From the IMG/VR virus record IMGVR_UViG_3300036852_000426, positions 1 to 21,688 of that record: a stretch of 21,688 bases of DNA; one strand, 5' to 3'. The notes below the pieces were generated by a model, which did not search any database, was not told the DNA's origin, and saw nothing but the letters and a program-made list of their open reading frames with translations. The position numbers were made by a program, and so were the translations under genes. Positions 7,179-15,331 of this stretch are shown in pieces. Position 1 is the stretch's first letter. The number at the start of each line of letters is the position of its first letter. Source of the stretch: a virus.

Positions 7179-8328
7179 TTTCGGTCACGCCCGCCATCTC
7201 AGCCACCGCCTGCGCCTCCATCGGATTCGCGCATTTCATATATCCGGTCCCGGTGCGACCAACGCGACCGCGAACCACCGTCCAATGGAGGTGCCTCGGC
7301 AGCCCGTCCTCGCCGCGGATAGGCACCGGCATCGAGCCGTTGTCGGCGCTGAAATATCTCGGCGGGATGTCCGACCCGTTGGCCGCACCGAGATGCAGGC
7401 CATCGGCCTTGATCCGCGCCACCGCGCACGCCCAGTCGTTCACCCCCAGCGATACCAGCCAGTTCGGCCCGTCTGGCACCAGCCCGCATGGGAACACCAC
7501 GTAGGGCTTCCACCCGGCCACGTAGCGCGGATCGACGCGGTGGCCGTCCTCCTCACTGCCGACCATCAGCGGCCTCGTCGAGATGCGCAGCGGAGCAAAT
7601 GGCGGCTCGCCCTCGAACGTGTAGGCGGCGGCGTAGTAGCGGATGTAGTGCGGCGCGATTTCGGTCGGCAGCGACGAATGGAAGATCGAAAGCATCGTGC
7701 CGTCCGCTTGCTTCACCGGCGGGGTGCCGCCGCGGAACGCCCCGAAATGCCACATCGCTCCCGGTGCATCGTAGGTGGTCACGACCTGTTCGCCATTCAG
7801 TCGCAGCACCAGATGATTCGGGCGCCCGGCATACACGGCATGAATCGCCCCTTCGTAGTCAAAGAACACCCAGTTCTTTTCGCGGTTCTTGCCGTCGTTC
7901 AGCCCGTAGCGCGGCTGCCAGCTTTCAACCACCGACCAGCGCCCGCTCGTCAGCTTGAGCTGCGAATACTTCATCACGCAGCGGTAATCCTTACCGGGCT
8001 CGTAGCTGCTCATTTCCGTATACGAAATGTATGGCACGCCAGCCACCTCGAAAAGCCGCGGGTCTTCGTAGTGGGCGATCTTGGACTTCCCGAGCTGCAC
8101 CTGCTGGCTCTTGCCGCACGGTTGCAGAGTTTTTGCGTCGAGTTCACAGATGGCCACCGCGCACCGCGAACATGGTTCCTGTAGGTGATAACGGTAGGCC
8201 AGCCACAGTCGCTCGCGGTGGCGGAACATCCCGCAATTCCAACAGCGCGGTGAATCCTTCAGTAGTGCGGCGTTGATCGCCACCGCGTCGAGCTGGGTAA
8301 AAAGAGACGGCTTCACGCCTGCGCCCAT
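7132..8328 (-). CDS. GH130-like five-bladed beta-propeller (glycoside phosphorylase/hydrolase-type) protein
   Basis: The 398-residue protein reads like a GH130-type propeller. In order it has FRHRERLWLAYRYH (35-48), HYEDPRLF (86-93, the EDPR motif holding the family's proposed catalytic Asp), PYISYTEM, EKNWVFFDYEG (150-160), an RGGTPPV motif (199-205), LSIFHSS (213-219), YVVFPCGLV (276-284) and LVSLGVND (291-298). GH130 enzymes break or make beta-mannosidic bonds, often with phosphate. Here the substrate is unknown, and activity is not certain because I cannot check every phosphate-binding residue. About 90 residues follow the propeller. The ATG at 8328 overlaps the scaffold gene by 16 bases and has AAGGTGAT upstream; a longer 498-residue frame is only an antiphase extension across the scaffold gene. 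Finding such a gene between scaffold and capsid is unusual and suggests a virion-associated role. Confidence 0.72.
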   Translation of the reverse strand: MGAGVKPSLFTQLDAVAINAALLKDSPRCWNCGMFRHRERLWLAYRYHLQEPCSRCAVAICELDAKTLQPCGKSQQVQLGKSKIAHYEDPRLFEVAGVPYISYTEMSSYEPGKDYRCVMKYSQLKLTSGRWSVVESWQPRYGLNDGKNREKNWVFFDYEGAIHAVYAGRPNHLVLRLNGEQVVTTYDAPGAMWHFGAFRGGTPPVKQADGTMLSIFHSSLPTEIAPHYIRYYAAAYTFEGEPPFAPLRISTRPLMVGSEEDGHRVDPRYVAGWKPYVVFPCGLVPDGPNWLVSLGVNDWACAVARIKADGLHLGAANGSDIPPRYFSADNGSMPVPIRGEDGLPRHLHWTVVRGRVGRTGTGYMKCANPMEAQAVAEMAGVTEIKYADWDRALAVART

Positions 8329-9671
8329 GCCGCCATCACCTTTGCCGCCCGCGGGTCGATGTCGGGCTTTGTGCCGTTGTCGCCCGCACCCGGAATCGGC
8401 GCACCACGCGGAGCCGCATTTCCCGCCGGCTCCGGCTTTGGAGCGGGTTCCTGTTTTACTGCCGCAGCCGCCTGCGCACGCGTGAATCCGTATCCCTCCA
8501 GTTTTTTGCGCCGCAACGCAATCTCGGCCTCCACCTGCGGTTTCACTTGCGACTTCATGTACTCGATCAACTGCGCGTTGGAAAACGTCCAGTATTGACC
8601 GCGGGATTCTGGCCGGATTCGGCCCCACTCCTCACGGGTCACGAACCAGCGCCCGTTGACGAGCTGTTGGTCGGCGGCCGCTTCTTTCTGAAACCGTGAA
8701 CACGCTTCGTCCATCACCTTTCGCAGACGTTCGTGGATGGCGTACTTCGGGTCGCTCGGATCGGTGGCCTCCGTGGCCAAGGGTCGTCCAGTCGCTGGGT
8801 CTTTCTCGGTCAGCCGCACCATCTCCTTGATCTGGTCAGCCGTCCGCGCGCAAACATCGCCGATGGCCTCCACCTCCAGCTTCATGGCCGCTGACGCCTT
8901 CACGGCGCCGTCTTTCTTCACGGCTTCCGCCAATTCATCCGGCATGGCGACCGCCACCAAATTATTGTAGAGCGCCTGCCCGTGCTGCTCGATCTCTGGC
9001 TCCTTTTGCTTCCGGTACATCTCGTACTTCAGGTCGGCAAACTTCGCCTCCTGCTTGCCCTCGACTTCGCGGGTCACGCGCACCGTCTCGATCTCGCGGA
9101 TTTCCTTGCGCGATAGTTTCGGCATGTTTGCCTCGACCCATGCCTTGTAGTCGGGCGCCGATTCGTCGAAGCCTTCGCGGTTCACGATCTCGGAGTGTTT
9201 CTTGAGGAACGCTTCGACCTTCGTCGGCAGCTCCTTGTATTTGCCTGGCACGATTTCCGCCGCCTCGCGGGCATCAGCCAGCATCTCGCGCTCGTTTTCC
9301 TTTAGCGCCTCCTCCCATTTCGGGTCGGGCTTCGCGGCGACTTCAGCGACCGCTGGTTTCGGGGGCTCGATGACTGGCAGCGCCGGGCGCACTACCTTCT
9401 GGCGCCGAACCGTGATCGGTTTTTCGTCGGCCTTCGGCTCCGCCTTCACCTCAGCCTTTGCTGGTTCCGCCGTCTTCGGCGCTTCCCTCGGCTTCTCTTC
9501 CTTCGGCTTGTCAGGCTTGTCGGTCTCCTCAACCGAGGCGTCTATCAGACGCCGCACCAAATCAGGATATTGTTCGGTTACGAGTTTTCCAGTAGCGGGT
9601 GGAGTGGGCGCAGCGGCAGCCGGCTGAGCGCCAGCATCTACCACCGCGACGTTCGGGGCGTCGTCGGGCAT
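8313..9671 (-). CDS. Probable capsid scaffolding protein
   Basis: This 452-residue protein is highly charged and rich in Ala, Lys, Glu and Pro. Residues 1-130 are a Pro/Lys/Glu low-complexity stretch without a hydrophobic core. The middle (about 125-390) is strongly helical, with heptad-like runs such as RKEIREIETVRVTREVEG, typical of coiled-coil scaffolds. A Pro/Gly-rich linker precedes a short terminal helix (DPRAAKVMAAWAQA), and phage scaffolds commonly bind the coat through such a C-terminal helix. It starts 6 bases after the portal stop. No protease catalytic motif is visible, so it is a stand-alone scaffold candidate and not a protease-scaffold fusion. The assignment comes from composition and location. 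Confidence 0.65.
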   Translation of the reverse strand: MPDDAPNVAVVDAGAQPAAAAPTPPATGKLVTEQYPDLVRRLIDASVEETDKPDKPKEEKPREAPKTAEPAKAEVKAEPKADEKPITVRRQKVVRPALPVIEPPKPAVAEVAAKPDPKWEEALKENEREMLADAREAAEIVPGKYKELPTKVEAFLKKHSEIVNREGFDESAPDYKAWVEANMPKLSRKEIREIETVRVTREVEGKQEAKFADLKYEMYRKQKEPEIEQHGQALYNNLVAVAMPDELAEAVKKDGAVKASAAMKLEVEAIGDVCARTADQIKEMVRLTEKDPATGRPLATEATDPSDPKYAIHERLRKVMDEACSRFQKEAAADQQLVNGRWFVTREEWGRIRPESRGQYWTFSNAQLIEYMKSQVKPQVEAEIALRRKKLEGYGFTRAQAAAAVKQEPAPKPEPAGNAAPRGAPIPGAGDNGTKPDIDPRAAKVMAAWAQA

Positions 9672-9677
9672 GGGATG

Positions 9678-12062
9678 TTATGATTGAGGTTGCGGGTCTT
9701 GAAGCATTGCGCGCCCACCGGGCGGCGGTAGTGGCGGACTGCCATTGACGGGTCCGGCGGGCGCGGGAGGCGCTCCGTTTGGCATCGGTCCACCGCCTTG
9801 CGGCCTGAGCACCTGCATAAGAAATTGCTGTAGCCCTTGGAGCTGTTGCTGCACGGCGCTGACCTGCTTCTTAATTTCCTCATCGGCTGCCGGAATGCGG
9901 TCGTCCTCGCCGGGCGCCAGTTCGATTTGCAGGTCGAGCGGCGCTCCGCTCATGCGGATAATCGAGTTCGCCATGCGGATGATTTGCCCAGCGCCCATCT
10001 TCTGCGCAATCGGCGGTACTTGCAGCAAGAACTGGAGGAGTTGTGTCATCACCTGCGCGCCCTGCGTGTTCAGTGGACGTTCGGCTCCGTCCCGGCTATT
10101 GAAAATATAGTCATAGACCAGATCGCGCAGGTTGCCCATGACCGGCGTCGCCGTCGGCACATTGTTGTCCTTCAGCTTCACGTCCGGCGCCACCCGGAAT
10201 CCCGCCGCCTCCACCACCTCGCGCGTGTAGCGGCGCAGCCCCGGCACCCGAATCTCCGGCTGACCGTGAGTCACCAAGCTCTCGTAGATCATCTCCTTGG
10301 CCGCTGCCGTCATCTCTCGCGGCCCCTGGTTGTTGAATCCATTGATGGCTTGCACGGAGCCCGCAATCTCCGTCACCTCACGGGCTGCCACCTCACGAGG
10401 GTTTGGCTGGCCGAGTTCATTCGGCGACAAAATCAGCAGTCGGTCCGCAAGGTTGAGCAGTTGGCCAAGGGACTCCAGCCCGGCCTGAAATACATTCTGG
10501 ATTTGCGCCTGCACGACCGCGAACGCGGCTCGCGGGTCTTGAATGCCGAGATCGCGGAGCTTCGTCGCGCTATAAATCAGGAGTTTCCGGTCTACCCACC
10601 AGTCGCTATCCGTTCCGTTTTTCTTGAATTCCTCGATGATTTCCGGGTCCAGCGAATCTTTGTCGATCAGCCACAATTGAATCAGGCTCGTGCGAAGCTG
10701 CATGAGCATGTGGGACTCTATATTGCTCGCCTGATCCTGATAGCCGAGCAGCGCCATCGCCATCGACTGATTAGTCAGTCGCCCGTCGTTGCAGTTGATG
10801 CCGCCGTAGCAGGCCGGAATGCTCGGCAGAAACTCCGCGGCGATGATCGTGCAGTCACCGGCTACCGTCAGGTGCAGCCACACATTGCAATCGTAGGTGC
10901 CAATCCCCTCGTGCAGCGGATTGATGCGCTCATAGTAGTGCGTCAGCAGCACCCCGGTATCCATCGTCTCCGAGGAGTAGCGACCGACGTTCGCCTTGAT
11001 GTCGTTGCCGATTGACGGGTCGGGGCCGCGCAGGTCCGGGTAACTCAACACGCACTGATCGAAGTAATAGTTCCAGTAGTCGCTGTAGGTCGCCGCCAGA
11101 TCGGTCCACCCGTTCGTGCAGAAAACGTTTTCGAGATTGTAGAAATCCGAGCCGGTCTCGGTCAGGCTGCGCCATTGCACCAAATCCCAGTAGCCGATGT
11201 ACGACGGCCCAGTGTCGGTGTTGATGTTGGCCAGCGGCGAACTGATGTCGTAGTAAATTCGCGACGGATGCGGGTTAAAGAAATCCACGCCCTCGCGAAC
11301 CACATAGCTCTCGATTTCGTCGGTCGCCTCCTCGCCGGTGTTGGTTTTAACCGGGCGCCATCCGGTCTTCCGATCCCACGCCGAACGCGTGAAAGCCACC
11401 GAATACCCGTAGAGCAACATCTGCCGCCGGCACTGCGAAAAGAAATGCCGATAGTTGTAGGCGTCCGACATCACGTCCACCCTAGCTGAAAGCACATCGC
11501 CGCGGAACTGCGCTACTTCGTCCTCACCTCGCGGATCGTACAGAAAATGCGGCCACTGGTTCGACCACAGTGCATCCATCGCCGCGTGCCGGCGCGTCGT
11601 GTAGCTTTTCAGTAGGTCGATGGAAATATCCGTGATCCGATTTTCGTTCAGCTTGATGACGGTCTTGCCGGACACATCGGTCTTCTTGAAAAACTTGTCG
11701 GCCTGCGTGGTGCCGCCCGATGCTGCCAAGCTGTCGTAAGCCTGCTCGATCTTCAGTTTCCCCTGTGCCCACATCATCAGCGGAATCGTGTGGCGCTGAA
11801 TCGGCGGAGCGTCCGCCGCCATGTCCACCGCCTGAAACGGGCGGCTCGCGCGCAGATTATTGCGCACCCCGTCGATGGTCCGGTTCATCACCCGCGAGCG
11901 AAACCGCCGGTGGATTTCCGCCATCGTCTTCGGCGTCTTCGGAATCTGCTCCGGGTTCAGAATGGTGCCGTCGGTCGCATCCGGCCCGATCTTCGTGGTG
12001 AAAATCTTTCGCAGCTTCTCCGGGCCGCAGCCGTGGCTTTCGAGAATCTCTTTATAGTGCAT
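9678..12062 (-). CDS. Probable portal protein
   Basis: This 794-residue protein is of the size seen in large portal proteins. The N-terminal third is mixed (LKSYTTRRHAAMDALWSNQW near 150). A central part has REGVDFFNPHPSRIYYD and GPSYIGYWDLVQW, as in the clip and wing regions of portals, followed by long helices (ARAAFAVVQ-type and GLESLGQLLNLADRLLI stretches) matching a stem and crown. The last 60 residues are Gln-rich and then Pro/Gly-rich (VSAVQQQLQGLQQFLMQVL), a flexible tail. The ATG at 12062 overlaps the preceding stop as TGATG, so translation is probably coupled. It follows the terminase and precedes the scaffold, the canonical portal slot. The call uses synteny, length and general pattern, since portal sequences diverge strongly. 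Confidence 0.75.
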   Translation of the reverse strand: MHYKEILESHGCGPEKLRKIFTTKIGPDATDGTILNPEQIPKTPKTMAEIHRRFRSRVMNRTIDGVRNNLRASRPFQAVDMAADAPPIQRHTIPLMMWAQGKLKIEQAYDSLAASGGTTQADKFFKKTDVSGKTVIKLNENRITDISIDLLKSYTTRRHAAMDALWSNQWPHFLYDPRGEDEVAQFRGDVLSARVDVMSDAYNYRHFFSQCRRQMLLYGYSVAFTRSAWDRKTGWRPVKTNTGEEATDEIESYVVREGVDFFNPHPSRIYYDISSPLANINTDTGPSYIGYWDLVQWRSLTETGSDFYNLENVFCTNGWTDLAATYSDYWNYYFDQCVLSYPDLRGPDPSIGNDIKANVGRYSSETMDTGVLLTHYYERINPLHEGIGTYDCNVWLHLTVAGDCTIIAAEFLPSIPACYGGINCNDGRLTNQSMAMALLGYQDQASNIESHMLMQLRTSLIQLWLIDKDSLDPEIIEEFKKNGTDSDWWVDRKLLIYSATKLRDLGIQDPRAAFAVVQAQIQNVFQAGLESLGQLLNLADRLLILSPNELGQPNPREVAAREVTEIAGSVQAINGFNNQGPREMTAAAKEMIYESLVTHGQPEIRVPGLRRYTREVVEAAGFRVAPDVKLKDNNVPTATPVMGNLRDLVYDYIFNSRDGAERPLNTQGAQVMTQLLQFLLQVPPIAQKMGAGQIIRMANSIIRMSGAPLDLQIELAPGEDDRIPAADEEIKKQVSAVQQQLQGLQQFLMQVLRPQGGGPMPNGAPPAPAGPVNGSPPLPPPGGRAMLQDPQPQS

Positions 12063-12340
12063 CAGGTCTTGTGCGTTGCGCGTATCATGGCGTAGCTAGC
12101 GTCCACCATTAACTCAAACGCCCTGCCTACCTCTTTGACAATTTCGATGTAATTTCGCTCAAGCATCGCCCGCGCTTCAGCGTTGCGGATATATCCCGGC
12201 TTACCCGACTTTGCTGAAAGGCGCTTTTGTAGCGCGGTCGCCAAATCCACCAATTGCACAATTTGTACATAATACGTTCTCCAAGATATTTCCATCGACC
12301 GCAATAGCACGCCGACAGGTTTTTTAGCTTTTGATTTCAT
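12062..12340 (-). CDS. Small protein sharing a domain with the small terminase candidate
   Basis: This 92-residue protein starts at ATG 12340 and overlaps the upstream gene by 17 bases. Its stop overlaps the portal start as TGATG. Residues from SMEISWRTYY to the end align without gaps to the C-terminal part of the small terminase candidate at 14573-15331: 37 of 74 positions identical by hand count, including the blocks NYIE.VKE.GRAFELM and PGY..N..ARAM/SRAM-like. It therefore looks like a duplicated fragment that lost the DNA-binding N-terminus. It may bind a shared partner in the packaging machine, but its function is unknown. An in-frame start at 12406 would only add antiphase sequence from the neighbour. 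Confidence 0.65.
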   Translation of the reverse strand: MKSKAKKPVGVLLRSMEISWRTYYVQIVQLVDLATALQKRLSAKSGKPGYIRNAEARAMLERNYIEIVKEVGRAFELMVDASYAMIRATHKT

Positions 12341-12689
12341 TGGTGGCCAGTTCCGCAAACGGATCAAGCACGTCGTCGCTGTACGCGCGGCAGACGCTAT
12401 ATTCAAGGGCGGTCAGCAACAGCGCCGTCTGACGGGCGTAAAACCGGGGCAGAACTTTAGTCTCGCGGAAAACGTCCACCGAGTCGTGCTTTAACGCCAC
12501 CATCGAGGCCACCTCGTAGGGCGTGTGCTGCAAAAACTGGCAGAGTCGCGCAAACCGATCCCACGTCCACCGCTCCACGAGCAGCATGTTCGCGTAACGC
12601 ACGTCGATCATCAGCGATGCCGGCGTCTGATGCGGGCTGCCTTGGTTTGGCAGCGACGGAATGTAGGCAAACTCGCGCCGGGCTACCAT
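12324..12689 (-). CDS. Hypothetical protein of the portal-terminase interval
   Basis: This 121-residue protein has a helical core, WDRFARLCQFLQHTPYEVASM (interrupted at about 43-64), that has a helix-turn-helix look, followed by RFYARQTALLLTALEYSV. I do not recognise the family. The ATG at 12689 overlaps the previous stop as TGATG, with GAGGAA about 12 bases upstream. The gene overlaps the next one by 17 bases, so four genes from 12919 down to the portal form a coupled string. A role in packaging or head completion is suggested only by place. Confidence 0.6.
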   Translation of the reverse strand: MVARREFAYIPSLPNQGSPHQTPASLMIDVRYANMLLVERWTWDRFARLCQFLQHTPYEVASMVALKHDSVDVFRETKVLPRFYARQTALLLTALEYSVCRAYSDDVLDPFAELATNEIKS

Positions 12690-12919
12690 CAGACTATTTC
12701 CTCTTCGACCATCATCGCCGGCTTCGGCGTCAGGTTGATTTCCTTGGGCGCGGGTTCGTCGCCGCGGAGCGGGGAGATTTCACTTACGGTCACGGTGAGT
12801 GTTTGTGAGTCAAGCGACTTGATCGTCGCGTGAAGCGTTACCTCGTCGCCGGGCTGGCTGTCAGCAACTTCGTCGGCGATTTCAGGGGACTTTGCTAAGT
12901 CGATCTGTAAAACCTGCAT
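12689..12919 (-). CDS. Small acidic hypothetical protein after terminase
   Basis: This 76-residue acidic protein (MQVLQIDLAKSPEIADEVAD, then GDEVTLHATIKSL and TLTVTVSEI) looks like a small beta-barrel with an acidic, Pro-containing tail ending in VEEEIV. It begins 76 bases after the terminase stop, the only real gap in this stretch, and lacks a Shine-Dalgarno match. The function is not recognised. Coupling to the next gene by TGATG supports it as a genuine gene. Confidence 0.6.
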   Translation of the reverse strand: MQVLQIDLAKSPEIADEVADSQPGDEVTLHATIKSLDSQTLTVTVSEISPLRGDEPAPKEINLTPKPAMMVEEEIV

Positions 12920-12995
12920 AATGGAGTGGGTTGATTGTGGGTAAGTTGTCGGTCAGTCGTAGGCAATTCAATAATACTGGGACTCAATCTCAACT

Positions 12996-14570
12996 CTAGG
13001 CCGCGCTGCGGATAAGCGTCTGCGACGATCCCGCAATCGGTATCAGCGCCGTCGGGTTTATTAGCGCGAAATGTAGCATGTAGCTCACCGCGTCGAAGAC
13101 GTGTTTGTGCGGCGACTTGATCGGTTTCAAAATCTCATCGGCCTCCGGCGCCTCGCCGGGTTTGAACTTCTTGCCCTCCAGTTGCAGAAACATCTGGTGG
13201 ATTTTCGGGCAGCCAGACGATACCACAATTTCGTCATCCGATAGCAACCGCTGCAACAACCGCACGCGCGCCACAATCGACCCATCGCCCTTTGGACACG
13301 CCTTAATCTTGCCCAGCGGCTCCAGCTTGTACTTCACGCGGTTCGCCTCGTAAATTTGCTCGAACTGCATCACGTCGAAACTCCCGCTCTGCGCGCGGTA
13401 TTGGTTGAACGACGCCTCGTCGGCCACCCACACCTGCTTCATTTCCTTGCCGACCTGATCGCGCCACCAGCGGATGCGCCGCATCACCAGCGGAATCAAC
13501 GTCGTATAGGGAATGGCCCGCCCAATGGTCACCACCTCGTCGAAGAACACCCACTTCATCTTCCCGCCAATCGGGAGGTGCTGCACGAATACGAATGCAT
13601 TGTTTGGCGAGCCTGGGTCGATGCTCAACCCCATCACATGATCGGCGTTCGGCTGGATGCGGCTCCGATGGCTGGGGCGCCCGTTCTCCTCGATTGGATG
13701 CACATGCCGCACCGGGTTGTAGATTTCACGAAACAACCCCTCGCCCGATGGCCGGTCCACCCACTCACCCGCCGCCATGCGCGCCAACTCCACTTCGTTG
13801 TAGCGGTAGATTTTCGCCACCTGCTCGAAATAACCATCGGGCAGCCGCTCGCGGTTTTCCTCCTTCGGGAAGAATATCTCGGCAAAATCCTCGTCGTAGG
13901 CGCCAGTCGTCTCGTCGATGGGATTCACAAACCACGTCTGATAGACCCAGTGCGACGGCCCCTCTGGGTTACACGCGCCGATGTACTGCTGCACACCCTC
14001 GACGTGCGGGCGGCGGCCAAGCTGGGCGGCCACCGGCTCAAAGTACTCGGCGCTCGGGCACGAGGTCAGCTCATCGACAAACACCATGCTGGGCACCATG
14101 CCGCGGATGCGCTCGCGCAGTTGGTTGGCGTGCGGCGAACTCATCACGCAGATCATCGACCAGCCGCCATGCCGGTTCTCGACCCAGATGTATTGGAAGT
14201 GCTGCTCATCCGACTTTACATCCGAAATCTGAATACCGAGCCCCTCTTTCCACTTTGGCGCTATCTCGCCGATCAGCATGTCCCACGAGCCGCCCTTTTT
14301 GGCCATGTTCTGCGTGCGGACGAGAATCAGCGCGAGTGCGTTCTGGTTCTCGTAGCAGTGTTTCATCAGCTTCGACACGCCCAAAAAACTTTTTGCGCCC
14401 CCCTTGGCGCCCCACAGCAGCAGGTATTTCGCATCGCAGTTCCACGCCTTGAGCTGCGTCGGATTCAGGTCGGGCATCCACGACTCATCGACCTCGTGCT
14501 TCGGCGGTGCCTTCGGCGGACGAATCTTTTCGCCTAGCAGCTTGAACGCTTGCGGATCAATGCGCGGCAT
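12996..14570 (-). CDS. Large terminase subunit (ATPase/nuclease)
   Basis: This 524-residue enzyme drives DNA into the procapsid and cuts the concatemer. The ATPase half shows a Walker A motif GAKGGAKS (54-61), a Walker B MVFVDE (162-167, catalytic Glu167) and a coupling motif ACNPEG (199-204). The RNase H-like nuclease half shows three acidic centres: Asp318 in GLSIDPGS, Asp384 in VWVADEAS and Asp493 in HVFDAVSY. Length and motif order match full-length terminases. The ATG at 14570 follows the small terminase candidate's stop by 2 bases, which suggests reinitiation. It is the most certain call in the window and the anchor for reading the minus-strand block as a phage morphogenesis operon. Confidence 0.95.
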   Translation of the reverse strand: MPRIDPQAFKLLGEKIRPPKAPPKHEVDESWMPDLNPTQLKAWNCDAKYLLLWGAKGGAKSFLGVSKLMKHCYENQNALALILVRTQNMAKKGGSWDMLIGEIAPKWKEGLGIQISDVKSDEQHFQYIWVENRHGGWSMICVMSSPHANQLRERIRGMVPSMVFVDELTSCPSAEYFEPVAAQLGRRPHVEGVQQYIGACNPEGPSHWVYQTWFVNPIDETTGAYDEDFAEIFFPKEENRERLPDGYFEQVAKIYRYNEVELARMAAGEWVDRPSGEGLFREIYNPVRHVHPIEENGRPSHRSRIQPNADHVMGLSIDPGSPNNAFVFVQHLPIGGKMKWVFFDEVVTIGRAIPYTTLIPLVMRRIRWWRDQVGKEMKQVWVADEASFNQYRAQSGSFDVMQFEQIYEANRVKYKLEPLGKIKACPKGDGSIVARVRLLQRLLSDDEIVVSSGCPKIHQMFLQLEGKKFKPGEAPEADEILKPIKSPHKHVFDAVSYMLHFALINPTALIPIAGSSQTLIRSAA

Positions 14571-14572
14571 GG

Positions 14573-15265
14573 CTATTGCGGCATCGGCTCAAGCCGGGGT
14601 TTCGGCGGTGCCTTCGGCGCGCTCACAATCGCCCAGCCCGGTTTCTTCTTCTTGCCACCCGGCATCTCAATGTCGTTCGCGTCGGCCATCATCTTAACCA
14701 TTGAGGTCGCCGCCGTCAGCATCAACTCGAACGCGCGCCCCGCCTCCTTCACGAACTCGATGTAGTTTTTGTTGAACATCGCCCGCGACTCGTCGTTGGC
14801 CACATAACCCGGCTCCGTATCCTTTGCCATCAGCCGGGCGTGGAGCGCATCCGCCGCGCCCATCATTTTCAAAACCTGAAGATAGTAGGAGCGCGATGTC
14901 ATCTCCAGTGATTGCGCGATAAAATGTCCAGTGGTGGACGCCAATCCCTTCAGCGCCTTCAATTGCTTCAGGGTGTCCTCGGGTATGCCGGCTTTCTTTA
15001 GCCCCATCATGTGCATCATCCGCTCGGCATCCGTCACCATGTCGAGCACGTCGATCTTCAACACCTCCGGCGGCAACCCCTCGGCATTGCGCGTCATTAC
15101 GTCGCCCTGCGTCGGAGGCTGCATCCCTTTGGCGTCCGTAATCAAGCTGTTGTAGATCGCGTTGAGCTGGTTGTTGCCCCTGATCCGATCCTTCACGTAC
15201 TCCTTCGACTTGCCGAGAATTCTCGCGGCTCGATATTTAGCCCCATGCTTTCCGCCATTGGCCAC
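14573..15265 (-). CDS. Probable small terminase subunit (start unresolved, possible frameshift product)
   Basis: The frame lies directly before the large terminase and carries a helix-turn-helix-like segment (FIDALKAAV, then YRAARILGKSKEYVKDRI), followed by a helical middle part and a C-terminal tail with a basic GGKKKKPGW. This fits a DNA-recognising small terminase. The coordinates use the only canonical in-frame start after the previous gene, GTG 15265 with AAGG upstream, giving 230 residues. That start would cut the first helix, because protein-like sequence (REVIPLPVFIDALKAA) continues upstream to about 15331 without ATG, GTG or TTG. A much earlier ATG at 15583 would read antiphase through the neighbouring gene and gives an implausible Gly/Pro/Arg-rich stretch. 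A -1 frameshift from the 149-aa gene, a rare start codon or a one-base sequence error could explain this. Confidence 0.7.
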   Translation of the reverse strand: MANGGKHGAKYRAARILGKSKEYVKDRIRGNNQLNAIYNSLITDAKGMQPPTQGDVMTRNAEGLPPEVLKIDVLDMVTDAERMMHMMGLKKAGIPEDTLKQLKALKGLASTTGHFIAQSLEMTSRSYYLQVLKMMGAADALHARLMAKDTEPGYVANDESRAMFNKNYIEFVKEAGRAFELMLTAATSMVKMMADANDIEMPGGKKKKPGWAIVSAPKAPPKPRLEPMPQ

Positions 15266-15292
15266 CGCGGCCTTGAGGGCGTCGATGAATAC

Positions 15293-15331
15293 CGGGAGCG
15301 GTATTACCTCCCGCGACCCTGTGGTAAAAAC
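15293..15331 (-). other. Candidate -1 frameshift site: slippery-like run plus hairpin
   Basis: On the minus strand a GTTTTTA run (15331-15325) is read G TTT TTA in the 149-aa frame, followed after 11 bases by an inverted repeat CGGGAG (15313-15308) / CTCCCG (15298-15293) with a 9-base loop that contains the zero-frame TAA stop. Slipping back one base would join the 149-aa protein to the small terminase frame. The heptamer is imperfect (first base G), so the site is only suggestive. Confidence 0.35.

Noticed and set aside
8329-8628. N-terminal 100-codon extension of the GH130-like gene.
   Set aside because: It reads antiphase through the scaffold gene and is Gly/Arg/Cys-rich; ATG 8328 has its own AAGGTGAT site and begins the propeller sequence.
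13356-14537. Long plus-strand open frames opposite the terminase and other minus-strand genes (also 9837-11015, 7012-8184, 5347-6180 and 1336-2178).
   Set aside because: They are mirror frames of GC-rich coding genes, with Arg/His/Pro-rich or Val/Pro-rich nonsense compositions and no motifs; the opposite strand carries recognisable or well-structured proteins.
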